DNA of 64,000 bases, taken from positions 62,001-126,000 of the forward strand of contig JANWUR010000008.1 in assembly GCA_024958655.1 (NCBI GenBank), in the 5' to 3' direction. This DNA is from Cyanobium sp. FGCU6 (GTDB lineage: Bacteria > Cyanobacteriota > Cyanobacteriia > PCC-6307 > Cyanobiaceae). Both the position numbers and the translations under genes were made by a program. Below the pieces are notes generated by a model. It was not told the DNA's origin and ran no database searches. It saw only the letters and a program-made list of their open reading frames with translations. The stretch's first letter is position 1, and each line of letters starts with the position of its first letter. Shown piece by piece: positions 41,782 through 54,319 of this stretch.

Positions 41782-42763
41782 TGCTCCCCTGCATCCGGCC
41801 GCGTCCCGGCCCGTTTCCGATGTCCCACGCTCGGTTCGCCTGCCGGCCTGGCTGGAGGTGGCCAAACCCCGCCTGATCCCGCTGCTTCTGGCCACCACCG
41901 TCGGGGGGATGGCTCTGAGCGGGGCCTGGCCCCTCGATCCTCGCCGGCTGCTGGCCACCCTGGTCGGAGGCGCGATGGCGTCCGCTGCCGCGGGTGTTCT
42001 CAACTGCCTCTGGGAGCAGGAGCTCGACGGCCGCATGCAACGCACCAGCCGGCGGGCCCTGCCTTCGGGTCGGCTGGCCCAGCGCCAGGCGTTTCTGCTG
42101 GCGATCGCCCTCACCACCGGTTCGGTGCTGCTGCTGATCACGGCGGTCAACGCCCTGGCCGCCGCGCTCGCCCTGCTGGGGTTATGCAGCTACGTGCTGC
42201 TTTACACCGCCCTGCTCAAGCCGCGCACCACCCAGAACATCGTGATCGGCGGCATCGCCGGTGCCATCCCTCCCCTGGTGGGCGCTGCAGCCGCCAGTGG
42301 CCGGCTCGGCTGGGGTGGCTGGTGGCTGTTTTCGCTGGTGATGGTGTGGACACCGGCCCACTTCTGGGCCCTGGCCCTGCTCCTGCGCGACGACTACCGC
42401 TCCGTGGGGATTCCGATGCTGCCCGTGGTGAAGGGTGAGGCGGTCACGGCACGGGCCATCGGCTGGTACAGCTGGCTCACCGTGGCCCTCAGCCTCGGCG
42501 GCATCGCCGTTCTGCCCACGGGTGGCTGGCTTTACGGGCTTCTGGTGCTGCCGTTCAACGGCCGCCTGCTGCAGCTGAGCAGCCGACTGCAACGCAGTCC
42601 GGAGGAGGCGCAGCCCGCCCGCAACCTCTTCCGCTGGTCGATCCTTTATCTGTTCGGCATCTGTCTGCTGCTGGTGCTGGCGCGCACGGCGCCAGCCTCG
42701 GCCCTCGATCCCTCCCCCCTGCTGGGAGCTCTGCTTCAGCTGTCCCAGGCGGCCGCTGCCTAG
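41774..42763 (+). CDS. ctaB: Protoheme IX farnesyltransferase
   Basis: [23 protein letters not shown]...[25 protein letters not shown]...[62 protein letters not shown]. Confidence 0.96.
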   Translation: MVSAPLHPAASRPVSDVPRSVRLPAWLEVAKPRLIPLLLATTVGGMALSGAWPLDPRRLLATLVGGAMASAAAGVLNCLWEQELDGRMQRTSRRALPSGRLAQRQAFLLAIALTTGSVLLLITAVNALAAALALLGLCSYVLLYTALLKPRTTQNIVIGGIAGAIPPLVGAAAASGRLGWGGWWLFSLVMVWTPAHFWALALLLRDDYRSVGIPMLPVVKGEAVTARAIGWYSWLTVALSLGGIAVLPTGGWLYGLLVLPFNGRLLQLSSRLQRSPEEAQPARNLFRWSILYLFGICLLLVLARTAPASALDPSPLLGALLQLSQAAAA

Positions 42764-42799
42764 ATTGGCTCCCTTCCACCGATCCGGAGCAGATCAGGC

Positions 42800-43825
42800 T
42801 TGATCGAGCTGCAGCACCTCAGCAAGCGCTATGGCGGCGGCAGGAAGGCCCAGCCGGTCCATGCCCTCGACGACCTCTGTCTCTCCGTTCCCGCCGGCTG
42901 TCTCTATGGCCTGCTCGGTCCGAACGGAGCCGGCAAGACCACGGCCCTGCGCATCCTCTGCACCCTGCTGGCTCCCGATGGGGGATCGGTGCAGGTGGCC
43001 GGAATCGATGCGCTGGCTCAGCCGCGTGCCGTCCGTCGTCTGCTCGGGTATGTGGCCCAGGAGGTGGCGCTCGACAAGATCCTCACCGGTCGGGAGCTGC
43101 TGCAGCTGCAGGGCGATCTGTATCACCTGCGTCCCGCCGACCGCGATGGTCGCATCGACGAGCTGACCGCCCTGCTGGCGATGAACGACTGGATCGACCG
43201 GCGCTGTGGCACCTACTCCGGTGGCATGCGGCGCCGGCTGGATCTGGCGGCCGGGCTGCTGCACCGGCCGAAGGTGCTGGTGCTCGATGAACCCACCGTG
43301 GGCCTCGACATCGAGAGCCGATCCGCCATCTGGCAAGTGCTGCGCCAGCTGCGCGATCAGGGCACCACGGTGCTGCTCAGCAGCCACTACCTCGAGGAGG
43401 TTGACGCCCTGGCCGATCGCCTGGCCATCCTCGAGGCCGGCCGGGTGATCGCCGAAGGCCCGCCGCAGCAGCTCAAGGCTGCCCTCGGTGGCGATCGCGT
43501 CACCCTGCGGGTGCGGGAGTTCAGCGACGCCGAGGAGGCCGAACAGGTTCGCCGCCTTCTGGAGGACTGTCAGGGCGTGAGCCGGGTTGTGGTGAACCGC
43601 GCTCAGGGTTTCTCCCTGAACCTGGTGGTCGACGACGACGGCGTGGTGGAGCGTCTGCGCCGCCAGCTGGCCGAGGCGCGCCTGCCGGTGTTCGCGCTCT
43701 CCCAGAGCCGTCCCAGCCTCGATGACGTGTACCTTCAGGCCACTGGCCGGACCCTGATGGATGCGGAGCTCTCGGTGGCCGGCCTGCGGGATGCGAAGGC
43801 CGAGCGCAAGCAGGCGATGCGCTGA
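42800..43825 (+). CDS. ABC transporter ATP-binding protein (DrrA/NodI-like)
   Basis: LYGLLGPNGAGKTTALRILCTLLAPDGGSVQVAGIDALAQPRAVRRLLGYVAQEVALDKILTGRELLQLQGDLYHL...GGMRRRLDLAAGLLHRPKVLVLDEPTVGLD. Confidence 0.93.
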   Translation: MIELQHLSKRYGGGRKAQPVHALDDLCLSVPAGCLYGLLGPNGAGKTTALRILCTLLAPDGGSVQVAGIDALAQPRAVRRLLGYVAQEVALDKILTGRELLQLQGDLYHLRPADRDGRIDELTALLAMNDWIDRRCGTYSGGMRRRLDLAAGLLHRPKVLVLDEPTVGLDIESRSAIWQVLRQLRDQGTTVLLSSHYLEEVDALADRLAILEAGRVIAEGPPQQLKAALGGDRVTLRVREFSDAEEAEQVRRLLEDCQGVSRVVVNRAQGFSLNLVVDDDGVVERLRRQLAEARLPVFALSQSRPSLDDVYLQATGRTLMDAELSVAGLRDAKAERKQAMR

Positions 43826-43870
43826 TCCCTTCCTGCAACAGAGCCCCTCCGTCCGCCTCCCCTTTCTCCG

Positions 43871-44731
43871 ATGACCAGCGCGAGCCCTTCGATTTCCGCC
43901 GCCGGCCCCGCTCCCGAGCCGTCGGCCCTTGCCGAGATCAGCCAGGAAACCCTGGCCCTCTGCCGGCGCCTGTTCGTGCAGCTGCTGCGTCGCCCCTCCA
44001 CCCTGGTGGCTGGAGTGCTTCAGCCCCTGATCTGGCTGGTGCTGTTCGGGGCGCTGTTCTCCAGGGCACCGGAGGGTCTCCTCCCCGGTGGCATCAGTTA
44101 CGGCCGCTTCCTCGGGGCCGGTGTGATTGTGTTCACGGCTTTCAGCGGCGCCCTCAATGCCGGCCTGCCCTTGATGTTCGACCGTGAATTCGGCTTCCTG
44201 AACCGTCTGCTGGTGGCTCCCCTGCGCTCCCGCAGCTCGATCGTGCTGGCCTCGGTGCTCTACATCACGGCGATGAGCCTGGTGCAGAGTCTGGCGATCA
44301 TGGCGACCGCCGCCCTGCTGGGCTACGGCTGGCCCAGTGGCCCCGGCTTGTTCGTGGTGCTGGTCACCCTGCTGCTGCTGGTGTTTGCCGTGACGGCCCT
44401 CAGCCTCGGGCTGGCCTTCGCCCTGCCCGGCCATATCGAGTTGATCGCGGTGATCTTCGTGGCCAATCTCCCCCTGCTGTTCGCCAGCACCGCCCTGGCG
44501 CCGATTTCATTCATGCCCCCCTGGCTGGGCTGGCTGGCGGCCCTGAATCCCCTTACCTTCGCAATTGAACCGATCCGAGCCGTCTACAGCGGTTCCTTCC
44601 ACCTCGGCGACGTCGTCCTTAACGCTCCCTACGGGTCGCTCACCGCGGGCACCTGTCTCGGGCTTCTGGCCGTCCTTTCCGCGGCACTGTTCCTGTCGAT
44701 CCGGCCGCTGCTGGATCGCAAGCTGACCTGA
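43871..44731 (+). CDS. ABC-2 type transporter permease
   Basis: Multi-TM; VAGVLQPLIWLVLFGALFSRA...FDREFGFLNRLLVAPLRSRSSIVLASVLY...PLLFASTALAPISFMPPWLGWLAALNPLTFAIEPIRAVY. Confidence 0.92.
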   Translation: MTSASPSISAAGPAPEPSALAEISQETLALCRRLFVQLLRRPSTLVAGVLQPLIWLVLFGALFSRAPEGLLPGGISYGRFLGAGVIVFTAFSGALNAGLPLMFDREFGFLNRLLVAPLRSRSSIVLASVLYITAMSLVQSLAIMATAALLGYGWPSGPGLFVVLVTLLLLVFAVTALSLGLAFALPGHIELIAVIFVANLPLLFASTALAPISFMPPWLGWLAALNPLTFAIEPIRAVYSGSFHLGDVVLNAPYGSLTAGTCLGLLAVLSAALFLSIRPLLDRKLT

Positions 44732-44743
44732 ACCCCTGATCCC

Positions 44744-45559
44744 GTGCCCGAACCCGAAGTCGTCCACCGTCGTCCGCTCCCGCCCCGCCCGGATCCAGCC
44801 AGCCAGCTGATTCAGGCCATCGAGGGCCGGGACGGAAGTCGGACCCGCCGACTCGTCGAGGTCTGGGTGCATCGCCGGGGCCTCCCTTCCCTGTACACGC
44901 TCTGCGCCACCACCCTGCAGGTCTCGCTCGACCCCGAGGCGCTGCTGTGGCTCGAATGTCAGGAGTGGTTCCCCTGGCCGGTCGGCACCGAAGCCTTTTC
45001 CCCAACAGCGGTGCTGGAGCAGGCCCTGGCCCCCTACGCCAATGGCGTGGCCGATCCCGAACCTGAACCGGAACTCCTGCCGGAACCCCAACCGGAAGCG
45101 ACGGAGGTCCCTCTCCCGCTGGTCGCCGTTGAAGATGGAGTGGCTGCCGAAGAGGCGCCTCCCCTGCCGCCGCCGCCCGACTCGCTGCTGAAAACGGCTC
45201 CGGCCCGGGCCCTGCGCCTTGTCAGCCGCGCCAGGGTGCTGTTGCGCGACTGCCTGGATGAGGTCTGGGATGGGCTGGCGGGCGCCTCCACGCGTGCGGC
45301 ACGTCCTGAAGCCGTGGCCCCGCCCTTACCCGAGAAGGTGGCGCTTCCGAGCGATGGCCTCCCCGCCGCTCCGGTGACGATTCCGGCTCTCACTCCCGCC
45401 CCCTCCGCTTCCGTGGCCCTGGAGCGGCTGCGGCCGCGGCCCCGCCTGACGGTTCCCCGGCTCCCCCGGGCTTCCCGTCCGGCTCCAGCCCCGCCCGACC
45501 TTGCGGATCTGCGCATGTGGCTGCCGGATCCGATCGAGGATCTCCCCCGCGCCTGCTGA
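44744..45559 (+). CDS. Conserved hypothetical protein, N-terminal globular segment plus Pro-rich tail
   Basis: PASQLIQAIEGRDGSRTRRLVEVWVHRRGLPSLYTLCATTLQVSLDPEALLWLECQEWFPWPVG; GTG start, same strand as ABC genes. Confidence 0.65.
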   Translation: MPEPEVVHRRPLPPRPDPASQLIQAIEGRDGSRTRRLVEVWVHRRGLPSLYTLCATTLQVSLDPEALLWLECQEWFPWPVGTEAFSPTAVLEQALAPYANGVADPEPEPELLPEPQPEATEVPLPLVAVEDGVAAEEAPPLPPPPDSLLKTAPARALRLVSRARVLLRDCLDEVWDGLAGASTRAARPEAVAPPLPEKVALPSDGLPAAPVTIPALTPAPSASVALERLRPRPRLTVPRLPRASRPAPAPPDLADLRMWLPDPIEDLPRAC

Positions 45560-45583
45560 GATTCTCCTTCGCTTCCCGCGTCG

Positions 45584-46291
45584 ATGACCCTGCCAGCAGC
45601 TGAGAGCCTCTCCGGTGGCCTGATCGTTTCCGTGCAGGCCCCGGAAGGTTCTCCCATGAGAGACCCGGCCGTGATCGCAGCGATGGCGGAGGCCAGTCTG
45701 GCGCGTGGCGCCATCGGCGTGCGGCTCGAGAGTCCGGAGCACATCGGCGCCGTACGCCGTCGCTGCCCAGGGGCCCTGATCGTGGGTCTGTGGAAACGGG
45801 TTCATCCCGACAGTTCTGTGTACATCACCCCTGGCTGGCAGGAGATCCGGGCCGTGTGGGCCGCAGGGGCCGATGTGGTCGCCCTCGATGCCACCGAGCG
45901 CTCGCGGCCGGGCGGGCAGGATCTGGCCACGCTGATCGGCCGCTGCCGCGATGAACTGGGGGCTCCACTGATGGCGGATGTGGATTCCCTCGCCAGCGGG
46001 CTGCGGGCCGCTCAGCTGGGCTGTGCCTGGGTGGGCACCACCCTGTATGGCTACACCGAGGCCACCGCCGTCCTGCGCCCACCCGCCTGGGATGTGCTCG
46101 GCCCCCTGCGGCGGCAGCTGCCACCGGCGGTGCCCCTGATCTGCGAAGGCGGGATTGCCAGCCCTGAGGAGGCCGCCCGCGCCCTGACGGCTGGTGCCGA
46201 TGCGGTGGTGGTGGGAACGGCGATCACTGGGGTGGATCTGCAGGTGAGCGCCTACCTGGGAGCGATGGCCTCGACGGCACCGTCACGGTGA
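45584..46291 (+). CDS. Putative N-acylglucosamine-6-phosphate 2-epimerase (NanE-like)
   Basis: GGLIVSVQAPEGSPMRDPAVIAAMAEASLARGAIGVRLESPEHIGAVR...PLICEGGIASPEEAARALTAGADAVVVGTAIT. Confidence 0.85.
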   Translation: MTLPAAESLSGGLIVSVQAPEGSPMRDPAVIAAMAEASLARGAIGVRLESPEHIGAVRRRCPGALIVGLWKRVHPDSSVYITPGWQEIRAVWAAGADVVALDATERSRPGGQDLATLIGRCRDELGAPLMADVDSLASGLRAAQLGCAWVGTTLYGYTEATAVLRPPAWDVLGPLRRQLPPAVPLICEGGIASPEEAARALTAGADAVVVGTAITGVDLQVSAYLGAMASTAPSR

Positions 46292-46444
46292 CCACGAACA
46301 CAAAACTTTCTTGACGTCCAGCCAGGGCGGGACCGTTGAGGTTCACGATGGGAACAGTTTGCTCTGGGCGCCAGGCCGATGGGACCGATCTCCCCGGCCT
46401 GGCGCTGTCTGCCCCCTACAGCTGGTCCTTGACCGGGAGTTGCC

Positions 46445-46660
46445 ATGGAGAATCGACGCCTCCTGTTCCCGTGGTGGATCACCGGAACCTGCACCGGCGT
46501 GGTGCTGTTCGGATCCACCCTGCTCGGTCTGCCGCTGAACACCTACCACCTGTCCCAGGTTCAGGCCCTGAACCGCGAACTCGGGAAGCTGTGCGCGGCG
46601 CCGCCGCGGCAGGCGATGAGCGTGTGCCGCATCCATGCCCGGCTTGTGAACGCGCTGTAG
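46445..46660 (+). CDS. Small single-TM hypothetical protein (71 aa)
   Basis: MENRRLLFPWWITGTCTGVVLFGSTLLGLPLNTYHLSQVQALNRELGKLCAAPPRQAMSVCRIHARLVNAL. Confidence 0.6.
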   Translation: MENRRLLFPWWITGTCTGVVLFGSTLLGLPLNTYHLSQVQALNRELGKLCAAPPRQAMSVCRIHARLVNAL

Positions 46661-46679
46661 GCACCCCGGCTGCCGGGCC

Positions 46680-48446
<1,767 letters not shown>

Positions 48447-48483
48447 TCAGCAGGGGGTACTGCGGTCCCGGTAGTCTCCGGCG

Positions 48484-48726
48484 ATGGAGGATCTGCTGCA
48501 GCAGACAATCGACAGTGCCGTGGCCACCGGCGCCGATGGGGGATTGGCCTCCAGCGCCAACGGCATGGTGTTCCTGCTGATCGCGGCCCTGGGGGTGCTG
48601 ATGGCGCTGGTCTACGTGCCGATCCGGCTGTTCCTCACCATCACGGCCCGCAGCCGCCGCCTGCGTCTGCTGCAGCGCATACGCCGGCTCCGCGACGAAC
48701 TCGGTCAGCCCGTGGTGCCGGAGTGA
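48484..48726 (+). CDS. Small single-TM protein (80 aa)
   Basis: [54 protein letters not shown], sits between groL and fabG. Confidence 0.65.
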   Translation: MEDLLQQTIDSAVATGADGGLASSANGMVFLLIAALGVLMALVYVPIRLFLTITARSRRLRLLQRIRRLRDELGQPVVPE

Positions 48727-48757
48727 GAGCGGAGCCACCGCGTGCGGCCTGCCTCGA

Positions 48758-49564
<807 letters not shown>

Positions 49565-50605
49565 TCAGCTCGTCATGCTGCCCATGTCCACCACCGCCCG
49601 GCCGAGCAGCTCGGCGAAGCGGCGCAGCTGCTCCTTGCTGCCGAGCACCACCAGCAGCTGGCCGGGGGCCAGGCGCACGTGGCCGCCGGGATTGGCGATC
49701 AACTCCCCGGCGTCGCCCTCCCGCCACGGGTTGGGAATCCTCTCGACCGGGTTTCGGACCGCCAGCACCATGGCCCCGCTGCGGCGTCCCAGCTGCAGGT
49801 CGGCCAGGCTGGCGCCGTTGATCCCCTCCAGATCCGCCGGATCGCTGCTGAGCTGGAACTCCTCCACTTCGCAGTCCGAGCCGCTGAGCAGTTCCATGAA
49901 GCTCACCGCCAGGGGCCGCAGGGCGGTGGCGGCCATCGTGCGGCCTCCGGCCACGTAGGGGCTCACCACCTGGTTGGCGCCTGCGAGCCGCAGCTTCCGC
50001 TCCGCCTCTTCGCTGTCGGAGCGCGCGATCAGGCGGCAGTGGGGGGCGATGCCCCGGGCACTGAGCACCACGTAGAGATTGGCGGCGTTGCTGGTGAGGG
50101 CTGCCACCAGGCTTCGGCAGCGGTGGATGCCGGCGTCCACCAGCGTCTCGTCGAGTGTGGCGTCAGCCATCAGCACCGGCAGGCCCCTCTCCTCGGCGGC
50201 CTCCCGCCGATCGGCATCCATCTCGATCACCAGCAGGGGAACGCCTTCCCTGGTGAGCTGCTCGGCGATCTCCTGGCCGATGCGGCCGTAGCCGCAGAGG
50301 ATGACGTGGTTGTGCATGCGGCGGATCCAGAGCAGGAAGCGGCGCTCGCGCAGCCGCCTGAAATAGCCCGATTCGGCAAGCCCCAGCATGCTCTGGATCG
50401 TGATCTGCACCACCACCAGGCCACCGATGATCGTGAACACGGTGACCAGGCGCCCGGCATGGCTGAGGGGCTGCACTTCGCCGAACCCGATCGTGGAGAT
50501 GGTGATCGCCACCATCCAGTAGCAGTCGCCCCAGTCCCAGCCTTCGGTGATGCGATAGCCGAGGGCGCCGGCATTCACCAGCGCCACCAGGGCCAGGATC
50601 GGCAT
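49565..50605 (-). CDS. Potassium channel / TrkA-N (RCK) domain protein
   Basis: [40 protein letters not shown]...[58 protein letters not shown]. Confidence 0.92.
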   Translation of the reverse strand: MPILALVALVNAGALGYRITEGWDWGDCYWMVAITISTIGFGEVQPLSHAGRLVTVFTIIGGLVVVQITIQSMLGLAESGYFRRLRERRFLLWIRRMHNHVILCGYGRIGQEIAEQLTREGVPLLVIEMDADRREAAEERGLPVLMADATLDETLVDAGIHRCRSLVAALTSNAANLYVVLSARGIAPHCRLIARSDSEEAERKLRLAGANQVVSPYVAGGRTMAATALRPLAVSFMELLSGSDCEVEEFQLSSDPADLEGINGASLADLQLGRRSGAMVLAVRNPVERIPNPWREGDAGELIANPGGHVRLAPGQLLVVLGSKEQLRRFAELLGRAVVDMGSMTS

Positions 50606-50719
50606 CAGCCAGGGTCGCCTCAGGCGGGTGGAGGGCGGCGTGGCGTTCCCGTACGACCCTGGCCAGCGAAGGCGCCAGCGGCGCGGACGGCTGCGGGGGA
50701 AGGGACCGCTCAGGATGCC

Positions 50720-51562
50720 TCAGCCCAGCCCGAGGGCGGTCAGCACGACGCGGTCGTCGAGGGCGCTGAGGCCTTCCGGGGCGATGAGGCCGGCCACCCC
50801 TGGCCGGGCGGGAAGGCTGGAGGGATCGCGCCCCAGGGCCACCAGGGGCACCCCGCAGAGCAGGGCCAGCTCCTCGCAGAGGGGATCGCTGGCCAGCACC
50901 ACATCGGCGGTGGCCACCTCGGCCGCCCCCGCCACCGCCGCAGCGGGGGAGACGGGACGCAGGCGGCGGCTGCGCAGGCCCGGGATCGTGGTGCGGATGT
51001 GGGCCGGCAGCCCCTGCCAGCGCTCCTCCGGCCAGTCACCTGGGACTCCGGCCGGGGCCAGCAGCAGCAGCGGACCGTCGCCGGGTGGCTGGGCGGCGGC
51101 AGCCGCATCGAGGGCCTGGCGGGGCAGGCTGAGACGGAAGGCTTCGGCTTCGAGCCGGACGCCGATCGGCTGCAGGAAGGCCTCCAGAGACTGGGCCCCC
51201 CAGCCGCCGGAAGGGGGGGTGACCGTGGTGGTGGCCGAGAAGCCCCCGGCGGCCACCCGGTTGGGGATGTGGCTCATCGAGAGCATCAGATCAACCTGGC
51301 GCCCCTCGGCCAGGTTGATGCAGGCCTGGAAGTCGGGTTCGCGCACGCAGCCCAGCAGGTTGGCCCAGTCCGCCAGGGAAGCATCGCCGAAGGCGAAGGG
51401 GATCACCTTCTCCACCGCCGGCAGCAGCTTCCACAATCCGGCGAGTTCTGGCCGGCACGCCACCTGGATCGCGAAGCCCAGCTGGTCGGCCACCGCGGCC
51501 GCCGCAGGCAGGGCCTGCAGCTGACGCACGCCATCCCCCGGGATCAGAAACAATGCACGCAT
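50720..51562 (-). CDS. Glycosyltransferase family 9 (heptosyltransferase-like)
   Basis: [85 protein letters not shown]-terminal [28 protein letters not shown]. Confidence 0.75.
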   Translation of the reverse strand: MRALFLIPGDGVRQLQALPAAAAVADQLGFAIQVACRPELAGLWKLLPAVEKVIPFAFGDASLADWANLLGCVREPDFQACINLAEGRQVDLMLSMSHIPNRVAAGGFSATTTVTPPSGGWGAQSLEAFLQPIGVRLEAEAFRLSLPRQALDAAAAAQPPGDGPLLLLAPAGVPGDWPEERWQGLPAHIRTTIPGLRSRRLRPVSPAAAVAGAAEVATADVVLASDPLCEELALLCGVPLVALGRDPSSLPARPGVAGLIAPEGLSALDDRVVLTALGLG

Positions 51563-51589
51563 CGGGGGCCGGCCTCGTGGGCTGATTGT

Positions 51590-52333
51590 ATGGAGGGGAT
51601 CCCCGTTGTCCCCTCGCAGGGGAAGCCCCTTTTGCATTTGCTGATCGCCGCCGCCGGCAGCGGCCGCCGCATGGGAGCCGATCGCAACAAGCTGCTGTTG
51701 CCCGTGGCCGGGCGTCCGGTGCTGGCCTGGACCCTGGAGGCCGCTCTTGCCAGCCCCGCCATCACCTGGATCGGGATCATGGGCCAGCCCCATGACGAGG
51801 CCGCGGTGGCGGCGATCGTGGCCGCTGCCGCTCCCACCCTGCCGGTGCGGTGGATCCTGGGGGGGGACACGCGCCAGGAGTCGGTGAGCCAGGGCCTGGC
51901 CGCTCTGCCGCCGGAGGCCGGGGCCGTGCTCATCCACGACGGCGCCCGCTGCCTGGTGGAGCCTGAGCTGCTCTCACGCTGCGCGGTGGCGGTGCAGGAG
52001 GCCGTCGCCGCGGGGGCCGGCATGATTGCCGCAACGCCCGTGACCGACACGATCAAGCAGGTGGATGCTCAGGGGGCGATCACCGGCACACCCGACCGCA
52101 GCAGACTGTGGGCGGCCCAGACGCCCCAGGGGTTCGGCGTGGCCCAGTTGCGCCACGCCCATGCCCGTGCCGACGATGAGGGCTGGAGCGTCACCGACGA
52201 TGCTGCCCTCTACGAGAGGCTGGGGCTGACGGTGCGGATCCTGGAGGCTCCACCCTCCAACATCAAGGTCACCACCCGCTTTGATCTGGTGGTGGCCGAG
52301 GCTGTGCTTGCCTCCCGTCGCCGGCCCGCCTGA
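51590..52333 (+). CDS. ispD: 2-C-methyl-D-erythritol 4-phosphate cytidylyltransferase
   Basis: [37 protein letters not shown]...[19 protein letters not shown]...[33 protein letters not shown]. Confidence 0.96.
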   Translation: MEGIPVVPSQGKPLLHLLIAAAGSGRRMGADRNKLLLPVAGRPVLAWTLEAALASPAITWIGIMGQPHDEAAVAAIVAAAAPTLPVRWILGGDTRQESVSQGLAALPPEAGAVLIHDGARCLVEPELLSRCAVAVQEAVAAGAGMIAATPVTDTIKQVDAQGAITGTPDRSRLWAAQTPQGFGVAQLRHAHARADDEGWSVTDDAALYERLGLTVRILEAPPSNIKVTTRFDLVVAEAVLASRRRPA

Positions 52334-52346
52334 GGCGGGGAGCCCC

Positions 52347-53279
52347 TCAGGGCAGCAGGCTCAGCCGGCCGGTGCGCCCATCGAGGCCGGCTCGCACGCC
52401 GAGGGGCAGGGCTGCATTGCCCGGAGTGTGGCCCACCGGCAGGTTCGCCACCACCGGGATGCCCAGATCGAGGCTGCGTTCCCCCAGCACCTCGGCCACG
52501 GCGAAGCGCCGATCGGCGGGCTCGTCGGCCCGCCCGTCGGCCTCCTCGCAACCGCTGAAGCTGCCGAAGCCCAGACCACCCAGGCGCTGCAGGGCACCGC
52601 ACAGGCGCCAATGGGTGAGCATGCGCTCCAGCCGGTAGGGGGCCTCGCCCACGTCCTCCAGGATCAGGATCGCTCCGTCGAGGGCGGGGAGATGGGTGGT
52701 CCCCAGCAGGTGGGTGGCCACGGTGAGATTGGCCACCAGCAGGGGCCCTTCGGCCTGTCCGCCAGCCCAGGGCGTGCCCTGGAGCGTGGCGAGGGGCTCG
52801 CCGAACAGCAGGGCCCTCAGCCGTTCGCGGCTCCATGCCGGTTCCGCTGCGAGCGTGGTGAGCAGGGGGCCGTGAACGGCCCCGGGCTGGCCCCGGGCCA
52901 CCCGGTGCCACAGCAGTGAGGTGACATCGGAGAAGCCCAGCAGCCAGCCCCCCGGCAGGTCGAGCGGGCCCTCCAGCAGGCGGGCCGATCCCCAGCCCCC
53001 TCGAACGCAGGCCAGCAGTCCCGGGGAAGCATCCGCGGAATCGGGATGCAGGTCGGCGGCGCGCTCGGCATCGCCTCCGGCCAGATAGCCCCAGCGTCGG
53101 CCCACCAGCTCCTCGCTGCGGGCTTCCACCCGCAGGCCCCAGTCGCGCAGCACGGCGATGCCGGCCTCCAGCCGGGCGGCCTCCTCGAGGGCCGAGCTGG
53201 CGGCCACCAGCCGCACCTGATCGCCCGGGCGCAGGGCCTGAGGCAGCGGCAGGCAGGGGGCGGCAACCACGGGCGGCAT
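52347..53279 (-). CDS. LD-carboxypeptidase (S66 family)
   Basis: ALRPGDQVRLVAASSALEEAARLEAGIAVLRDWGLRVEA...LLACVRGGWGSARLLEG...GWLLGFSDVTSLLWHRVARGQPGAVHGPLL...PVVANLPVGHTPGNAALPLG. Confidence 0.9.
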   Translation of the reverse strand: MPPVVAAPCLPLPQALRPGDQVRLVAASSALEEAARLEAGIAVLRDWGLRVEARSEELVGRRWGYLAGGDAERAADLHPDSADASPGLLACVRGGWGSARLLEGPLDLPGGWLLGFSDVTSLLWHRVARGQPGAVHGPLLTTLAAEPAWSRERLRALLFGEPLATLQGTPWAGGQAEGPLLVANLTVATHLLGTTHLPALDGAILILEDVGEAPYRLERMLTHWRLCGALQRLGGLGFGSFSGCEEADGRADEPADRRFAVAEVLGERSLDLGIPVVANLPVGHTPGNAALPLGVRAGLDGRTGRLSLLP

Positions 53280-53283
53280 CGGC

Positions 53284-54228
53284 TCAGCGGGCGACGGTGG
53301 GCAGCACCAGGGCGAGCAGCAGCAGCGCCCCCAGTTGCACCTGGCGGGCGAAGTGCCGCCCGTAGGCGGAGCGTGGCAGGTCGCTGCGGCGCAGCAGGGC
53401 CGCCTCCCGCTGCATGCCGGCTGCCGCCACGGCCCAGGGGATCCAGAACAGCGGTCCCCCCAGCCCCTGCAGCACGGCCGCGACGGCCAGAGCGAGGGCG
53501 GCGCCGCCGTAGCAGAGCGAAACCACCGCCGGTGCTGCCGCTCCCAGGGTGAGGGCGCTGCTGCGCACCCCCAGGCGACGGTCGTCGTCGCGGTCGCTCA
53601 TGGCGTAGACCGTGTCGAACCCGAAGGTCCACACCACCGCGGCCAGCCAGGTGAGCAGCAGAGGTCCGCCGGCGCCGCCAGCCAACCCACGGCCGGGTCC
53701 CGGCTCGAAACCGCCGCTGGCGGCCCAGGGGATCAGCACGGCAAAGCCCCAGCAGAAGGCCAGCACCAGCTGAGGGAGTGGAAACCAGCGCTTGGCCGAG
53801 GGGTAGAGCAGCACCGGTGGCAGGGTGGCCACCGCCAGACCCAGACATACCCCGCGCACCGGGGAAGGCAGGGCCAGCACCACCGCCAGGGCCGCCAGCA
53901 GGCAGATCAGCAGCAGCGCCACAGCGCTGCCCACCGCCACTCGACCCGCTGCCAGGGGACGATCGCGCGTGCGTTCAACCAGGGGATCGATGCGCCGGTC
54001 CCAGAGGTCGTTGGCGATGCAGCCCGCACCGCTCACCGCCAGGCCGCCGAGGACGATCCAGCCCACCAGGGGTGCCGGCGGCGGTGCTCCCGGGGCGAGC
54101 CACAGGCCCCAGCCGGCCGGGATCAGGAGGATCAGCCGGCCGCTCGGCTTGTGCCAGCGCAGCAACCTGAGAGCATCGCCGATGCTGCTGAAGCCGCCGG
54201 TCTGCCTCCAGGAGCCCAGCTCCGCCAT
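53284..54228 (-). CDS. ubiA: 4-hydroxybenzoate polyprenyltransferase (UbiA family)
   Basis: LLRWHKPSGRLILLIPAGWGLWLAPG...GCIANDLWDRRIDPLVERTRDRPLAAGRV...TVYAMSDRDDDRRLGVRSSALTLG. Confidence 0.92.
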   Translation of the reverse strand: MAELGSWRQTGGFSSIGDALRLLRWHKPSGRLILLIPAGWGLWLAPGAPPPAPLVGWIVLGGLAVSGAGCIANDLWDRRIDPLVERTRDRPLAAGRVAVGSAVALLLICLLAALAVVLALPSPVRGVCLGLAVATLPPVLLYPSAKRWFPLPQLVLAFCWGFAVLIPWAASGGFEPGPGRGLAGGAGGPLLLTWLAAVVWTFGFDTVYAMSDRDDDRRLGVRSSALTLGAAAPAVVSLCYGGAALALAVAAVLQGLGGPLFWIPWAVAAAGMQREAALLRRSDLPRSAYGRHFARQVQLGALLLLALVLPTVAR

Positions 54229-54319
54229 CGCATCCCCCAGGATGCGCCCAACCCTAGGGCCGCTGCCGGGGAGCGCCGGCGATGGCAAAGTGGCGCCGCC
54301 GAATAGGCGCCGGCAAGCC

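Noticed and set aside
42794-44434. 546 aa minus-strand ORF
   Set aside because: Antisense to the two ABC transporter genes; low-complexity Gln/Gly/His-rich shadow ORF.
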